Positions 38,447-47,679 of a stretch of 50,036 nucleotides of DNA are shown in pieces. This DNA comes from an uncultured Fidelibacterota bacterium (lineage in GTDB: Bacteria; Fidelibacterota; Marinisomatia; Marinisomatales; UBA1611): NCBI GenBank assembly GCA_937893835.1, contig CALCSS010000042.1, forward strand, positions 1-50,036, written 5' to 3'. The notes beneath the pieces were generated by a model. That model was given only the letters and a program-made list of their open reading frames with translations, was not told the DNA's origin and did no database searches. Position 1 is the first letter of the stretch. Every line of letters begins with the position of its first letter. The position numbers and the translations under genes were made by a program.

Positions 38447-40020
38447 GAGAGGTACTCTTGAAGATCTCTGATCTCAGCGTAACCAGCAACAAAGAGAACG
38501 AGACAACAACCATTCTAAACAACATTGACCTTACGATCCACAAAAACGAGACGGTTGGTCTAATAGGAGAGACCGGTTGTGGCAAGAGCATGTTGGGGTG
38601 GGCGCTTATGGATCTTTTACCAGACGGGTGTGTTTTATCAGGTGGAAACATAACATATGACACCACGCCCATATATGAGATGACCAGCCTAAGAGGCTCA
38701 AGGGTCACAATGATATTTCAAGAACCAATGCAGTCACTAAACCCAACACAGACCATTGGAAAACAAATGACAACCATAGTGGAGAAAAGAGGTCTCAATA
38801 TAGAGACATCGACAAAAGCATATGTAAAAAAATGGTTAGCAAGGGTTCAACTAGATTCTGTTTTCGATATAGGCTCCCGATATCCACATCAACTTTCAGG
38901 GGGGCAAATGCAAAGAGTGATGATAGCTCTGGCAATGTCCATGAGGCCAAAGTTTATCATAGCGGACGAGATAACAACGGGTCTGGATGCAAATATTAAA
39001 CTAGAGATGATGGACCTTTTGTTTTCACTACAAGACGAGTTGGGTGTCGCGGTACTGCTTATCTCACACGACCTTGCTACCATTAGGCGTTATTGTGATC
39101 GCGTGGCCGTTATGAGGTCTGGGGAGGTTCTTGTGGAAGGCAGAACGGACGAGGTCTTTCTCCATCAAAAAGACAAATATATAAGGACATTTATAGATGG
39201 CCAAGAAAGATCAAACAGAAAAATCAAAACGGATAACACAGAGGACCGTGATCATGCGATACTATCCATAAGAGGACTTCATAAATCATATGGAGACAAT
39301 AAAAGCAGACAGTCCGTGGTTAATAATGTATCAATGAACCTATATCGCGGTAAGACCTTGGGTCTCATAGGTGAGTCGGGTAGCGGGAAGAGCACAATTG
39401 CAAGAATGATACTGAACATATTGGAACGCGATTCGGGTAAGATGAAATTATCAATAGACGGGAGCACTACGAAAAACCTGACCTCTCCAAACAAGAAGAT
39501 CGGAGCGGTCTTGCAAGACAGTACGGGGTCGTTGAACCCTAAAATGAATATACAAAATATTCTATCAGAGCCGTTGGAGTTGGTTGGTGTTTCTAATGAA
39601 CGTAAAATAAGGTCTAAGATAAATAAAATGATCAAGAGTGTAGGGCTAAACGAAGATCTCTTAACTCGTTACCCATATTCACTTTCTGGAGGACAAAGAC
39701 AGAGAGTGTCCCTAGCCAGGGCGATGATGATCGACCCTAGAATCATTGTTTTGGACGAACCAACGTCGGCCCTGGATGTCAAGGTTCAGAAAAACATATT
39801 GGAGTTACTCAAATCACTACAAAAGCAGAAAAATTTATCATATCTTTTCATATCCCATGACCTGCCGGTTATATCAGAAATAGCAGATGATGTCGCAGTG
39901 TTGTATGGCGGGGAGATAGTTGAAGTTGGGACGGTCGAGAAGATTTTGAATAACCCAGAACAAGACTATACAAAAAAATTAATAAAGGCCTCCACATGGA
40001 CAGGCCCCCTCAATGCATAA
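38443..40020 (+). CDS. Fused dual-ATPase oligopeptide ABC transporter (DppD-DppF fusion)
   Basis: Two Walker A motifs (GETGCGKS, GESGSGKS), two signature motifs (LSGGQMQRV, LSGGQRQRV). Confidence 0.95.
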   Translation: MREVLLKISDLSVTSNKENETTTILNNIDLTIHKNETVGLIGETGCGKSMLGWALMDLLPDGCVLSGGNITYDTTPIYEMTSLRGSRVTMIFQEPMQSLNPTQTIGKQMTTIVEKRGLNIETSTKAYVKKWLARVQLDSVFDIGSRYPHQLSGGQMQRVMIALAMSMRPKFIIADEITTGLDANIKLEMMDLLFSLQDELGVAVLLISHDLATIRRYCDRVAVMRSGEVLVEGRTDEVFLHQKDKYIRTFIDGQERSNRKIKTDNTEDRDHAILSIRGLHKSYGDNKSRQSVVNNVSMNLYRGKTLGLIGESGSGKSTIARMILNILERDSGKMKLSIDGSTTKNLTSPNKKIGAVLQDSTGSLNPKMNIQNILSEPLELVGVSNERKIRSKINKMIKSVGLNEDLLTRYPYSLSGGQRQRVSLARAMMIDPRIIVLDEPTSALDVKVQKNILELLKSLQKQKNLSYLFISHDLPVISEIADDVAVLYGGEIVEVGTVEKILNNPEQDYTKKLIKASTWTGPLNA

Positions 40021-40855
40021 AGAAGAGAGTTTTATGAAAGAACAAATGACAGTTGCCTCGATCCAAATGTTTTCCCAGGGGGACAAAGAGAAGAACCTAA
40101 ACACCATAGAAAAACACCTTACTCACATAAATAAAACATTTTCAGATATCAAAATGGTGGTTTTTCCCGAGCTTGCGGCTCACGGTATAGTTACCGATGT
40201 GTCAAGCGAAGCAGAGGGGATACCGGGTGAACTGACCACCATTTTTTCCAAGATGGCAAAAAAATATGGTCTGTGGTTGATTCCGGGAAGCATCTATGAA
40301 CTATCAAGGGGGGAGGTATTTAACACTACCCCCGTGTTTTCACCCAAAGGCGAACTGGTTGGAAAATATCGCAAGAGATACCCCTGGTGTCCGTATGAAA
40401 AAACAACACCCGGCAAAGATCCCTTTGTGTTTCACATTGAAGGATTTGGGTCCGTTGGGGTCATGATTTGCTACGATATGTGGTTTCCAGAGGTTGCCAG
40501 AGACCTGGTTGGTCAAGGGGCAGAACTTATTATTGTTCCGACCATGACAACAACGGGAGACAGAACACAAGAGAAGGTCTTGGCAAGGTCGACCGCAATA
40601 ACGCAACAGTGTTATGTGGTCTCATGTAACGGTGTAGGCCTTGGTCGCGTAGGGGGGTCACTGATCGTTGACCCTGAGGGAGTCGTTTTACAAGAAAGTG
40701 GTGAGGGTCCATATATGCAAACCGCTGTCATTGATTTTAACAGAATACGTCTTATTAGGGAAATGGGAACCGCAGGGGTTACTACGCCCATAAAGGATTT
40801 TAAACAAAACAAACAAATCTTCTCAATATATAATGAACGAGAAGGCAAAGAATAG
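40013..40855 (+). CDS. Carbon-nitrogen hydrolase (nitrilase/amidase superfamily)
   Basis: VVFPELAAHG (Glu), KYRKRYPW (Lys), VGVMICYDMWFPEVARDL (Cys) catalytic triad contexts. Confidence 0.93.
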   Translation: MHKEESFMKEQMTVASIQMFSQGDKEKNLNTIEKHLTHINKTFSDIKMVVFPELAAHGIVTDVSSEAEGIPGELTTIFSKMAKKYGLWLIPGSIYELSRGEVFNTTPVFSPKGELVGKYRKRYPWCPYEKTTPGKDPFVFHIEGFGSVGVMICYDMWFPEVARDLVGQGAELIIVPTMTTTGDRTQEKVLARSTAITQQCYVVSCNGVGLGRVGGSLIVDPEGVVLQESGEGPYMQTAVIDFNRIRLIREMGTAGVTTPIKDFKQNKQIFSIYNEREGKE

Positions 40856-40863
40856 GATTTACC

Positions 40864-41931
40864 ATGTCTGATCTCAAAGAATATTATGACCTGACCGCAT
40901 CCAACCCCGCACTAAGGGGTTTGGTTTTGGTCTTTGCATCCATCATTACAGCAAAACTAGTAGACATGATGTTTACATTTATATTTAAACGCATGGTCAA
41001 AACCACAAAGACAACCCTGGACGATCGTATCCTTCAGCTACTTCACAAGCCCATATTTTACTCCATCCTTTTTATTGGATTTGTCCTATCAATAAAAACC
41101 GTAGCGCTTCCGGACCACATTGAATTTGCCCTGACCGGCACCCTTAAGACCATCACGATCATCATATGGTTATTTGTTATTTCAAAGATATTGGTGATGT
41201 CCATGGATTGGGCGTCAAGACAAACCGCATCAAACAAGATATTGCAAAAGAACACACTACCGCTATTCAACAATTTAGGTAAGATAGCAATTGGTATCTT
41301 TGGCACCTATCTCATATTTCTTAGTTGGAACATCAATATAAATGGTATTCTGGCCTCCGCCGGTGTTTTGGGTGTCGTTTTGGGTCTGGCGGCAAAAGAT
41401 ACGGTGTCTAATTTTTTTGCGGGAATATTTCTTATGGCCGATGCACCCTTCAAAGAGGGTGACTACATTCTTTTAGACACGGGTGAAAGGGGCTATGTCA
41501 AAAAGATGGGACTAAGGTCTACTAGGTTCATGACCCGGGACGACATTGAGATCACCATACCAAATTCAGTGATAGCCGCATCAAAAATAGTAAACGAGAG
41601 TGGGGGGCCGGGCGAGATTGAAAGAGTGCGCATCACCCTTATGGTTGCCTATGACTCTGACCTGGACGATGTAAGGAGTCTGTTGATAGATATTGCAAAG
41701 AAAGAAAACAACGTAATGACAGAGCCTGAGCCAAGGGTCCGGTTTAGAGAGTTTGCAGACCACGGATTAAAACTTCAGCTCCTTTTTTGGATTCACAACC
41801 CAGAGATTCGAGGAAGAACCATTGACGCTGTGAACACAGAAGTATATAAACAAATATCTAAAAGCAAGATCTCGATACCATATCCAACAATGAACGTCCA
41901 CCTATCAAGCGGAACAAATAACGACGAGTGA
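40864..41931 (+). CDS. Mechanosensitive ion channel, MscS family
   Basis: 355 aa; NINGILASAGVLGVVLGLAAKDTVSNFFAGIFLMADAPFKEGDYI, GYVKKMGLRSTRFMTRDDIEITIPNS. Confidence 0.93.
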   Translation: MSDLKEYYDLTASNPALRGLVLVFASIITAKLVDMMFTFIFKRMVKTTKTTLDDRILQLLHKPIFYSILFIGFVLSIKTVALPDHIEFALTGTLKTITIIIWLFVISKILVMSMDWASRQTASNKILQKNTLPLFNNLGKIAIGIFGTYLIFLSWNININGILASAGVLGVVLGLAAKDTVSNFFAGIFLMADAPFKEGDYILLDTGERGYVKKMGLRSTRFMTRDDIEITIPNSVIAASKIVNESGGPGEIERVRITLMVAYDSDLDDVRSLLIDIAKKENNVMTEPEPRVRFREFADHGLKLQLLFWIHNPEIRGRTIDAVNTEVYKQISKSKISIPYPTMNVHLSSGTNNDE

Positions 41932-43400
41932 CCTTAAAGCTAGTTGTTCTAGTTGTCTATTTTAGCATTCTTCTTGGCATAGGCTACTTCGCCTCAAAGA
42001 AGGTGTCTAACCTTACTGACTATTATGTTGGTGGGAAGAAACTTGGGTACTGGATAGCCGCACTATCAGCAAGAGCAACAGGAGAGTCTGGTTGGCTCTT
42101 GATCGGGGTCACGGGCATGGGTGCGGTCATGGGTGTCAGCGCACTATGGATCGTTGTGGGAGAGGTTCTGGGTGTTTGGGTGTCATGGCAGTTCATGGCT
42201 GTAAAGTTCAAGAGGCTTACCGACCGATACGATTCCATCACGATCTCTGATTTTCTCGTAAGTCACTTTCAATCTACGACACACCTAATGAGGATTGTTT
42301 CTGCAACGGCGCTCTCCTTGTTTGTCGTGATATATGTCAGTGCCCAGATCGACATAACAGGAAAGACCTTTGAGTCCTTTCTTGGTCTGAATTATTATAC
42401 AGGCATTGGTCTAGGATTTGGCATAGTTGTTTTGTATATATTTTTAGGAGGCTTTTTAGCGGTCGCATGGTCAGATCTGTTTCAAGGATCATTGATGTTT
42501 GTGGGGCTTATAGTATTACCTATTGCAACCTATTTAAGTCTTTCAGACCATGCTTCGATCATTGAAAATTTAAAAGACATAGACCCCTCTCTGTTAAGTT
42601 TTTGGGGGAGCGGTGGAGCTACACTGATGAACCTTATGGCAATCATTGGACTCATTTCAATAGGAATTGGGTTTATGGGGTCCCCCCAGGTTTATGTCAG
42701 ATTCATTGCCATAAAAAATGATTCAGAGATCAAAAAAGGAAAATGGGTAGCAATAGCATATACCCTATTGACAGATACTGCAGCGGTTATGATCGGCATT
42801 TTGGGTAGGGTTGTTCTTACAAAGGCGGGAGATTCCCCCGAATTGATCCTGGGAAACATGGGTGAGGATGTCTTGGCCCTGGTTTTGGCCCAGGTCATGC
42901 CCCCAGTAATTATAGGGATATATATCACAGCTGTTCTATCTGCTGTTATGTCAACAGTTGACTCATTGCTTGTTGTTGCATCAAGTGCGGTAACTAGAGA
43001 TTTTTACCAACAGATATTCAATCCAAAAATAGACGAACGATTGCTGGTGTCCTTATCAAAAAAGGTAACACTTCTTTTGGCAGTTCTTGCGCTAGGCGTT
43101 GCCTTAATTGTTTCGTTATTGTCTCCAACAAGGACGGTGTTTTGGTTTGTGATATTTGGATGGTCTGGAATAGCCGCAACCTTTTGTCCCGTTATCATCC
43201 TGTCCCTTTTTTATGAAAAATTTTCAGAAAAGGGAGCAATTACATCGATGGTCACAGGTTTCCTCTGTGTGCCTTTTTTCAAATTTATTGTGCCAAGGCT
43301 TGATGGCATTGGTCCATATATTGACAAACTTGATGTGATGTTTCCATCTGTTGCCCTTGCCATGTTTTGCGGTTGGTTGGTAAGTGCCTACTTGGAATAG
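41928..43400 (+). CDS. Sodium:solute symporter (SSS/PutP-like)
   Basis: 490 aa; DYYVGGKKLGYWIAALSARATGESGWLLIG, SAVMSTVDSLLVVASSAVTRDFY. GTG start. Confidence 0.92.
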   Translation: MTLKLVVLVVYFSILLGIGYFASKKVSNLTDYYVGGKKLGYWIAALSARATGESGWLLIGVTGMGAVMGVSALWIVVGEVLGVWVSWQFMAVKFKRLTDRYDSITISDFLVSHFQSTTHLMRIVSATALSLFVVIYVSAQIDITGKTFESFLGLNYYTGIGLGFGIVVLYIFLGGFLAVAWSDLFQGSLMFVGLIVLPIATYLSLSDHASIIENLKDIDPSLLSFWGSGGATLMNLMAIIGLISIGIGFMGSPQVYVRFIAIKNDSEIKKGKWVAIAYTLLTDTAAVMIGILGRVVLTKAGDSPELILGNMGEDVLALVLAQVMPPVIIGIYITAVLSAVMSTVDSLLVVASSAVTRDFYQQIFNPKIDERLLVSLSKKVTLLLAVLALGVALIVSLLSPTRTVFWFVIFGWSGIAATFCPVIILSLFYEKFSEKGAITSMVTGFLCVPFFKFIVPRLDGIGPYIDKLDVMFPSVALAMFCGWLVSAYLE

Positions 43401-43517
43401 GGCACATCATAAAAAAAGCCCCCGGTTTCACTGGTCTTTATTTTCTTGAAGAAAACCTATCTATTGTTTATACTCATATTAACCGAAGTCTTTGAATAAT
43501 AACGCCTTGAGGTAAAT

Positions 43518-44711
43518 ATGAAGAAAACAAATTTAAAAACCCCGTTAACAATCATAATTTATTTTTCTTTTGTAGTGATCTCTTTTGCTCAGCGGCTTGA
43601 CCCACAACAAACCCCCTACGAAGAATTACGATCCATTGTTGAAACGGCATCACGTTCTCAGCAAAAAGTTTGGGTAGAGGACTTTACAGGCCTCAACTGA
43701 CCATACTGTCCATCTGCGAGTTTCGCACTAGACACGCTTTTAAGAGAGTTTCCAAACACACTATTCACTACAGAGATACACAGCCCAAGCTATACCCCAG
43801 ACGATAGTGACTTCGACATTCCATCTGCCTGGGAAACCAGAACAGAACTCTACAGCGTTGGTGGAATTCCCCACACCGAGTGGAATGGTCTCCTTTCTCA
43901 GGTCGGAGGATCTAGTGGTGGAAACTGGGAATCTATTTACCCCGGCTATTCTGAACTAGTTCAGACCATGGCCATTAATGAATCTCCCTGGTCTATTGGT
44001 ATTTCTGGTGGCTATGAACCTGGTCAAGATGTCAATTTTGACATAGAGATATTGATCGATGACATAGACTCAACGGTAAACACCTCAGACCTATACCTGG
44101 AAGTGTTTGTTGTGGAGGACAGTATCTACTCTTACTGGGGATCGGTAGACCAGTGGCACAACGCGCGCTACGTACTACGGACATACCTTACGAAATCTGA
44201 AAGCAATAAATATCCAATAAGTATTAGCAATGCCAATGAGTCGGAACTCTTTACTGGTACCTTTTCTCCTTCTGATGCCTGGGTAAGCGACAATCTTAGT
44301 ATCATTGCATTTATACAGAGGTTAGACGGGTGTTGTGAAGAACCTGTATATCAGGTCAACAGATCAAGAATAACCGACCTGCACCCCGACCCAGATGGTG
44401 ATGGTCTAACATACCTATATGACAACTGTACCTATGACTACAACCCCGACCAAGAAGACTCTGATGGAGACGGACTTGGAAATGTTTGCGACGGGTGTAA
44501 TGGATTGGTAAACATTGTGGGTAATATCAACCTAGACGCTGAAGGAGACGATTTTACACCGATCATTGGCGTTGAAGATGTTCTCGCCTTTTCGGATCTA
44601 CTAGAAAACAATGACCTGATCAATGACTGTCACTCTATTGATATGCTCGAGGATGGTGAAATCAATCAGTGGGACCTAATTGTTTTAGTTGATCTGGTCA
44701 TGGCAGACTAA
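43518..44711 (+). CDS. Candidate selenoprotein: secreted Omp28/thioredoxin-like protein with UxxC motif and C-terminal thrombospondin type 3-like plus dockerin-like segments
   Basis: Track ORFs 43518..43700 and 43968..44711 are in the same frame, separated by one TGA (codon 61) and no other stop: MKKTNLKTPLTIIIYFSFVVISFAQ...KVWVEDFTGLN-U-PYCPSASFALDTLLREFPNTLFTTEIHSPSY...GGIPHTEWNGLL...; good SD (gaggtaaatATG). Confidence 0.83.
43707..43734 (+). promoter_or_regulatory. Candidate bacterial SECIS (bSECIS) stem-loop
   Basis: TGTC-CATC-TGCGA-GTT-TCGCA-CTA-GACA: 5-bp upper and 4-bp lower stem around an internal loop; apical loop begins with G, 20th nt after the TGA. Confidence 0.75.
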
Positions 44712-44736
44712 GACCTGGAAGAGGCTGCCTAGAAGG

Positions 44737-45516
44737 CTAGCCCTTTATACCATCTAGATTGTTTCTAGATGCATGATAGTTCCACCCCCTAAGGGTAAGC
44801 TGTAGGTTGGTGTGTGGAGACTCTTCTGTTTCATCTTTTCCTGAATATAGTTGAATCAAAACGGTTTTTCTTGGTTTCTCTGATCTATTTGCATTGGAGC
44901 CGTGTATTGTGCAACAGTGAAAGAAAAGTACGTCACCCCTTTTTGCATTTATTGCAGTGGCAGAGTCCAGACTGTGTTTTCCATGAATTTTCTCTAATGA
45001 TGAATGACCATCGGATCCTTGTATCTTACCCGTTTTGTGTGACCCCTTGACAACTCTAATTCTTCCCATCCCCACACCCGCATCAGATAGATGAACAACC
45101 GCAGCTATCATAGAATTATTCTTGGTAGGAAAGTATGACCAGTCTTGGTGTAGTGGAAATGCAGAACCCCTCAGCGGAGGTTTTAAAAAGAGCTTTGTAT
45201 GGTGTAAGACAATGTTGTTTCCAATGATCGATTCTGTGGTATCTAGCAGTTGTTTGTCTTGCACCATCTTTAACATTTCATAGGAGTAGCTCTGTACATT
45301 GTGAGTGTGTAACACCGTAGAGTTTGGGTCTTCAATACCAGCCGTTAGATTACTGCCCCAACGGGCGTTTATGTCTTCACCACTATTTTTAATTTGATCA
45401 ATGATCCTGTCAAATTCTTTTTCTAAAAGTAGAATCCTTTTTTCATCAAACAATCCTCTTGCAACGTAGTATCCATTGTTGTTAAAACTGGGTTGAGGGT
45501 CTTGGCTCATACTCAC
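44737..45516 (-). CDS. Phytanoyl-CoA dioxygenase (PhyH) family protein
   Basis: 259 aa; FPLHQDWSYFP (HxD), MGRIRVVKGSHKTGK, HCCTIHGSNANRSEKPRKTVLIQLY. Confidence 0.88.
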   Translation of the reverse strand: MSMSQDPQPSFNNNGYYVARGLFDEKRILLLEKEFDRIIDQIKNSGEDINARWGSNLTAGIEDPNSTVLHTHNVQSYSYEMLKMVQDKQLLDTTESIIGNNIVLHHTKLFLKPPLRGSAFPLHQDWSYFPTKNNSMIAAVVHLSDAGVGMGRIRVVKGSHKTGKIQGSDGHSSLEKIHGKHSLDSATAINAKRGDVLFFHCCTIHGSNANRSEKPRKTVLIQLYSGKDETEESPHTNLQLTLRGWNYHASRNNLDGIKG

Positions 45517-46298
45517 TCCCTATATATAATAGGTGTTATGGATGGGTCTTTTAGTTGGTCAAGGTAGTGTTCGTTGTCGCCCTTGATGACAATTCTTTCT
45601 GCGCTATCTGTACAAAAGTGAACCACCATGCCAACACGTGGTTTTTTGTCGAGATTGGCCTGAGATGAGTGATAGGTCAGAGATGAGTGTATACTAACTT
45701 CGCCTATTTTTAGGTTACCACTGACGATCTCTGCCCCCCCATGATGTTTTTCTAAGATCTTATCTTGACCGACAAGGTCCTTGTCAAAAAAATCAAGACC
45801 CTCCAACGCGCCCCAGTGATTAGACCCTGGAACAAACCTAACGGGGCCAGAGCTCAAAGACACATTAGACAAGGCTATCCAAGCGGTGAACAGGCCATCT
45901 TCTCCCCAAAATGGCCAATACTGTGCGTCCCTGTGCCATCCTGCATTACCACTGTTTCCTATGCTTTGAGGTTTCCAAACCACCTGAGAGTGCCACACCT
46001 GTATCTTTTTTGCGCGCGTTGCCTCAGCAAGAGCCCTGCCAAAATTATTATTTGTAACAAGACTCCACACCGCATCATTGCATAGGTGAGGTTTGTCTAT
46101 TTTTATGATTTTTCTTGGGTCGTCTCCAGTCTCCCAAAATCTTCTTTCTGGTTGTCTACCGGTAGCGTATTCACCATTTATAATATTCCACAGACCACTA
46201 CGCGCGGACTCTGAATCCTCTTTTGAAAAAATAGTTGGAAGAAAACAAAAACCATCATTGTCCAGATCATAGTTTTTCTCAGGGCCTGACATGCGCAT
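45513..46298 (-). CDS. Phytanoyl-CoA dioxygenase (PhyH) family protein
   Basis: 261 aa; AGWHRDAQYWPFWGEDGLFTAWIALS, GPVRFVPGSNHWG, SSLTYHSSQANLDKKPRVGMVVHF. Confidence 0.88.
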   Translation of the reverse strand: MRMSGPEKNYDLDNDGFCFLPTIFSKEDSESARSGLWNIINGEYATGRQPERRFWETGDDPRKIIKIDKPHLCNDAVWSLVTNNNFGRALAEATRAKKIQVWHSQVVWKPQSIGNSGNAGWHRDAQYWPFWGEDGLFTAWIALSNVSLSSGPVRFVPGSNHWGALEGLDFFDKDLVGQDKILEKHHGGAEIVSGNLKIGEVSIHSSLTYHSSQANLDKKPRVGMVVHFCTDSAERIVIKGDNEHYLDQLKDPSITPIIYRE

Positions 46299-46302
46299 GT
46301 CT

Positions 46303-47277
46303 CTATTGAAGGTTTTGTGGTTTATACAAGGACATTACCCAGGAGCTATCCTCTTCACTCATTAGGTTGCCAAGCGAAGCTGCAACTTCAACCTGCCTGG
46401 TGTTTCTCTGGCCAAGAAGCACACAACCAGATGACACACCATTAAAAAGAGCATCAACGATTCCATGCATCGTAGGGTTACTGTGGTTTGCAAACCTTTG
46501 GTCCAAGAGAGCTTTGTTTTGTTTCATTTTATGAACTATTGTTTGGCTTGCAAAATCCTTTATCCCGGATCTGTGGTCTCCACTTTCAAAACTTGTTGGT
46601 TTATCATACTTACCCGTTAGAAGACCATGTTTTAGTGGAGAGAAAAAGCAAACTCCTATATTGTTTATGTTAACATATGACGAAAGACCCGACTCAATAT
46701 AGTTGTCATCCATTACGTTTCTGTATGGTTGTATAACATCAGGGTCACACCTTTCAATATATTTTAAAATGTTATCACTAGACCAATCTGATAGACCAAT
46801 GAACCTTGTCTTTCCTTGATCTTTGAATTTTCTAATAACCTCTAACGCACCATCAAAATACTCCCCATTTTTACCAAAGTTACAATGATGGAGATAGACA
46901 AGGTCCACGCAGTCTGTTTTTAGGTTATTCAATGAGCGATCCAAATTATGTAACATATGTTTCGGGTCATACCAGTGAGAGTGTGGCCCCCTATCCCAAC
47001 CAACCTTTGTTGCTAAAAAAATATCTTTTCTTGGGACCTTGTCCCACATGTTCCCTATTATGGTCTCCGACCTTCCCTCACCATAAACATCTGCTGTATC
47101 CCAGTGGTTAATGCCGTGTTGCCACGCGCTTAGTAAGGCCTTTCTTGAGTCTTCGTCACTCTGACCAGCCCAACCCACTGAAAACTTGCCAACCGTGTTT
47201 GCGCCACCATAGGCCCATGTTCCAAGGCTTATGGCAGACACCTTAACATTAGTGCGACCCAAAACTACTTTTCTCAT
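46303..47277 (-). CDS. Aldo/keto reductase
   Basis: LGTWAYGG, NHWDTADVYGEGRSETIIG, DLVYLHHCN, FIGLSDWSSDNI. Confidence 0.92.
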   Translation of the reverse strand: MRKVVLGRTNVKVSAISLGTWAYGGANTVGKFSVGWAGQSDEDSRKALLSAWQHGINHWDTADVYGEGRSETIIGNMWDKVPRKDIFLATKVGWDRGPHSHWYDPKHMLHNLDRSLNNLKTDCVDLVYLHHCNFGKNGEYFDGALEVIRKFKDQGKTRFIGLSDWSSDNILKYIERCDPDVIQPYRNVMDDNYIESGLSSYVNINNIGVCFFSPLKHGLLTGKYDKPTSFESGDHRSGIKDFASQTIVHKMKQNKALLDQRFANHSNPTMHGIVDALFNGVSSGCVLLGQRNTRQVEVAASLGNLMSEEDSSWVMSLYKPQNLQ

Positions 47278-47335
47278 TAAGTTCCTTATAATTGGATTAT
47301 AAAGTTAAAAAAAGGGACTAACTTTCCCCAACACT

Positions 47336-47671
47336 ATGAAGAATCAAAAATTAAAGGTCGTGGACATTGGTCACTCAAAATTAAATATAGAGAGCGCAAG
47401 GTCGTTACTTGAGACCACAGTTAGTCAAACGCTATATGAGGGAAGAACACGAGCGGTCAAGGTTATTACGGGCCACGGTTCTGGTCGTTTGCGTGGTTCA
47501 GTGCGAGAGTGGTGCAGGGAACAAGAGGGACGCTTTCAGGCAGTAATATATGGCGAGGATTATCATATGTTTAACAAAATTGCTGCAGATATGAGAGCAG
47601 ACTGCAACATTAACCATGATTCAGATTTTGGACGACAAAATAGTGCGGTCACCTATATTTGGCTGTGGTAG
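47336..47671 (+). CDS. Small Smr-domain protein
   Basis: 111 aa; VVDIGHSKLNIESARSLLETTV, VKVITGHGSGRLRGSVREW. Confidence 0.82.
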   Translation: MKNQKLKVVDIGHSKLNIESARSLLETTVSQTLYEGRTRAVKVITGHGSGRLRGSVREWCREQEGRFQAVIYGEDYHMFNKIAADMRADCNINHDSDFGRQNSAVTYIWLW

Positions 47672-47679
47672 GGGGCTGG

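Noticed and set aside
43410-43450. Possible terminator CCCCCGGTTTCACTGGTCTTTATTTT after the symporter gene
   Set aside because: Stem is only about 4 bp with a wobble pair; insufficient.
43518-43700. Stand-alone 60-aa ORF and a separate 247-aa ORF at 43968, or a pseudogene by nonsense mutation
   Set aside because: The two halves share a frame without other lesions, the TGA is precisely on a redox Cys position, and a bSECIS-like hairpin follows. A simple pseudogene or sequencing error remains possible but less likely.
43698-43700. Genome-wide UGA recoding (Trp or Gly)
   Set aside because: UGA ends several other genes here (24284..24286, 36587..36589, 41929..41931), so it functions as a stop.
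44751-44771. Inverted repeat CATCTAGA-TTGTT-TCTAGATG
   Set aside because: Perfect 8-bp stem but located inside the C-terminal coding part of the PhyH gene, with no T-tract following; probably coincidence or at best a weak terminator for the convergent Sec gene.
45601-45660. Other CACGTG occurrences (e.g. AACACGTGGTTTTTT here, CCACGTGGTTT near 10240, GCACGTGTTTT near 26050)
   Set aside because: Flanks do not match the parS TGTTNC...GAAACA arms.
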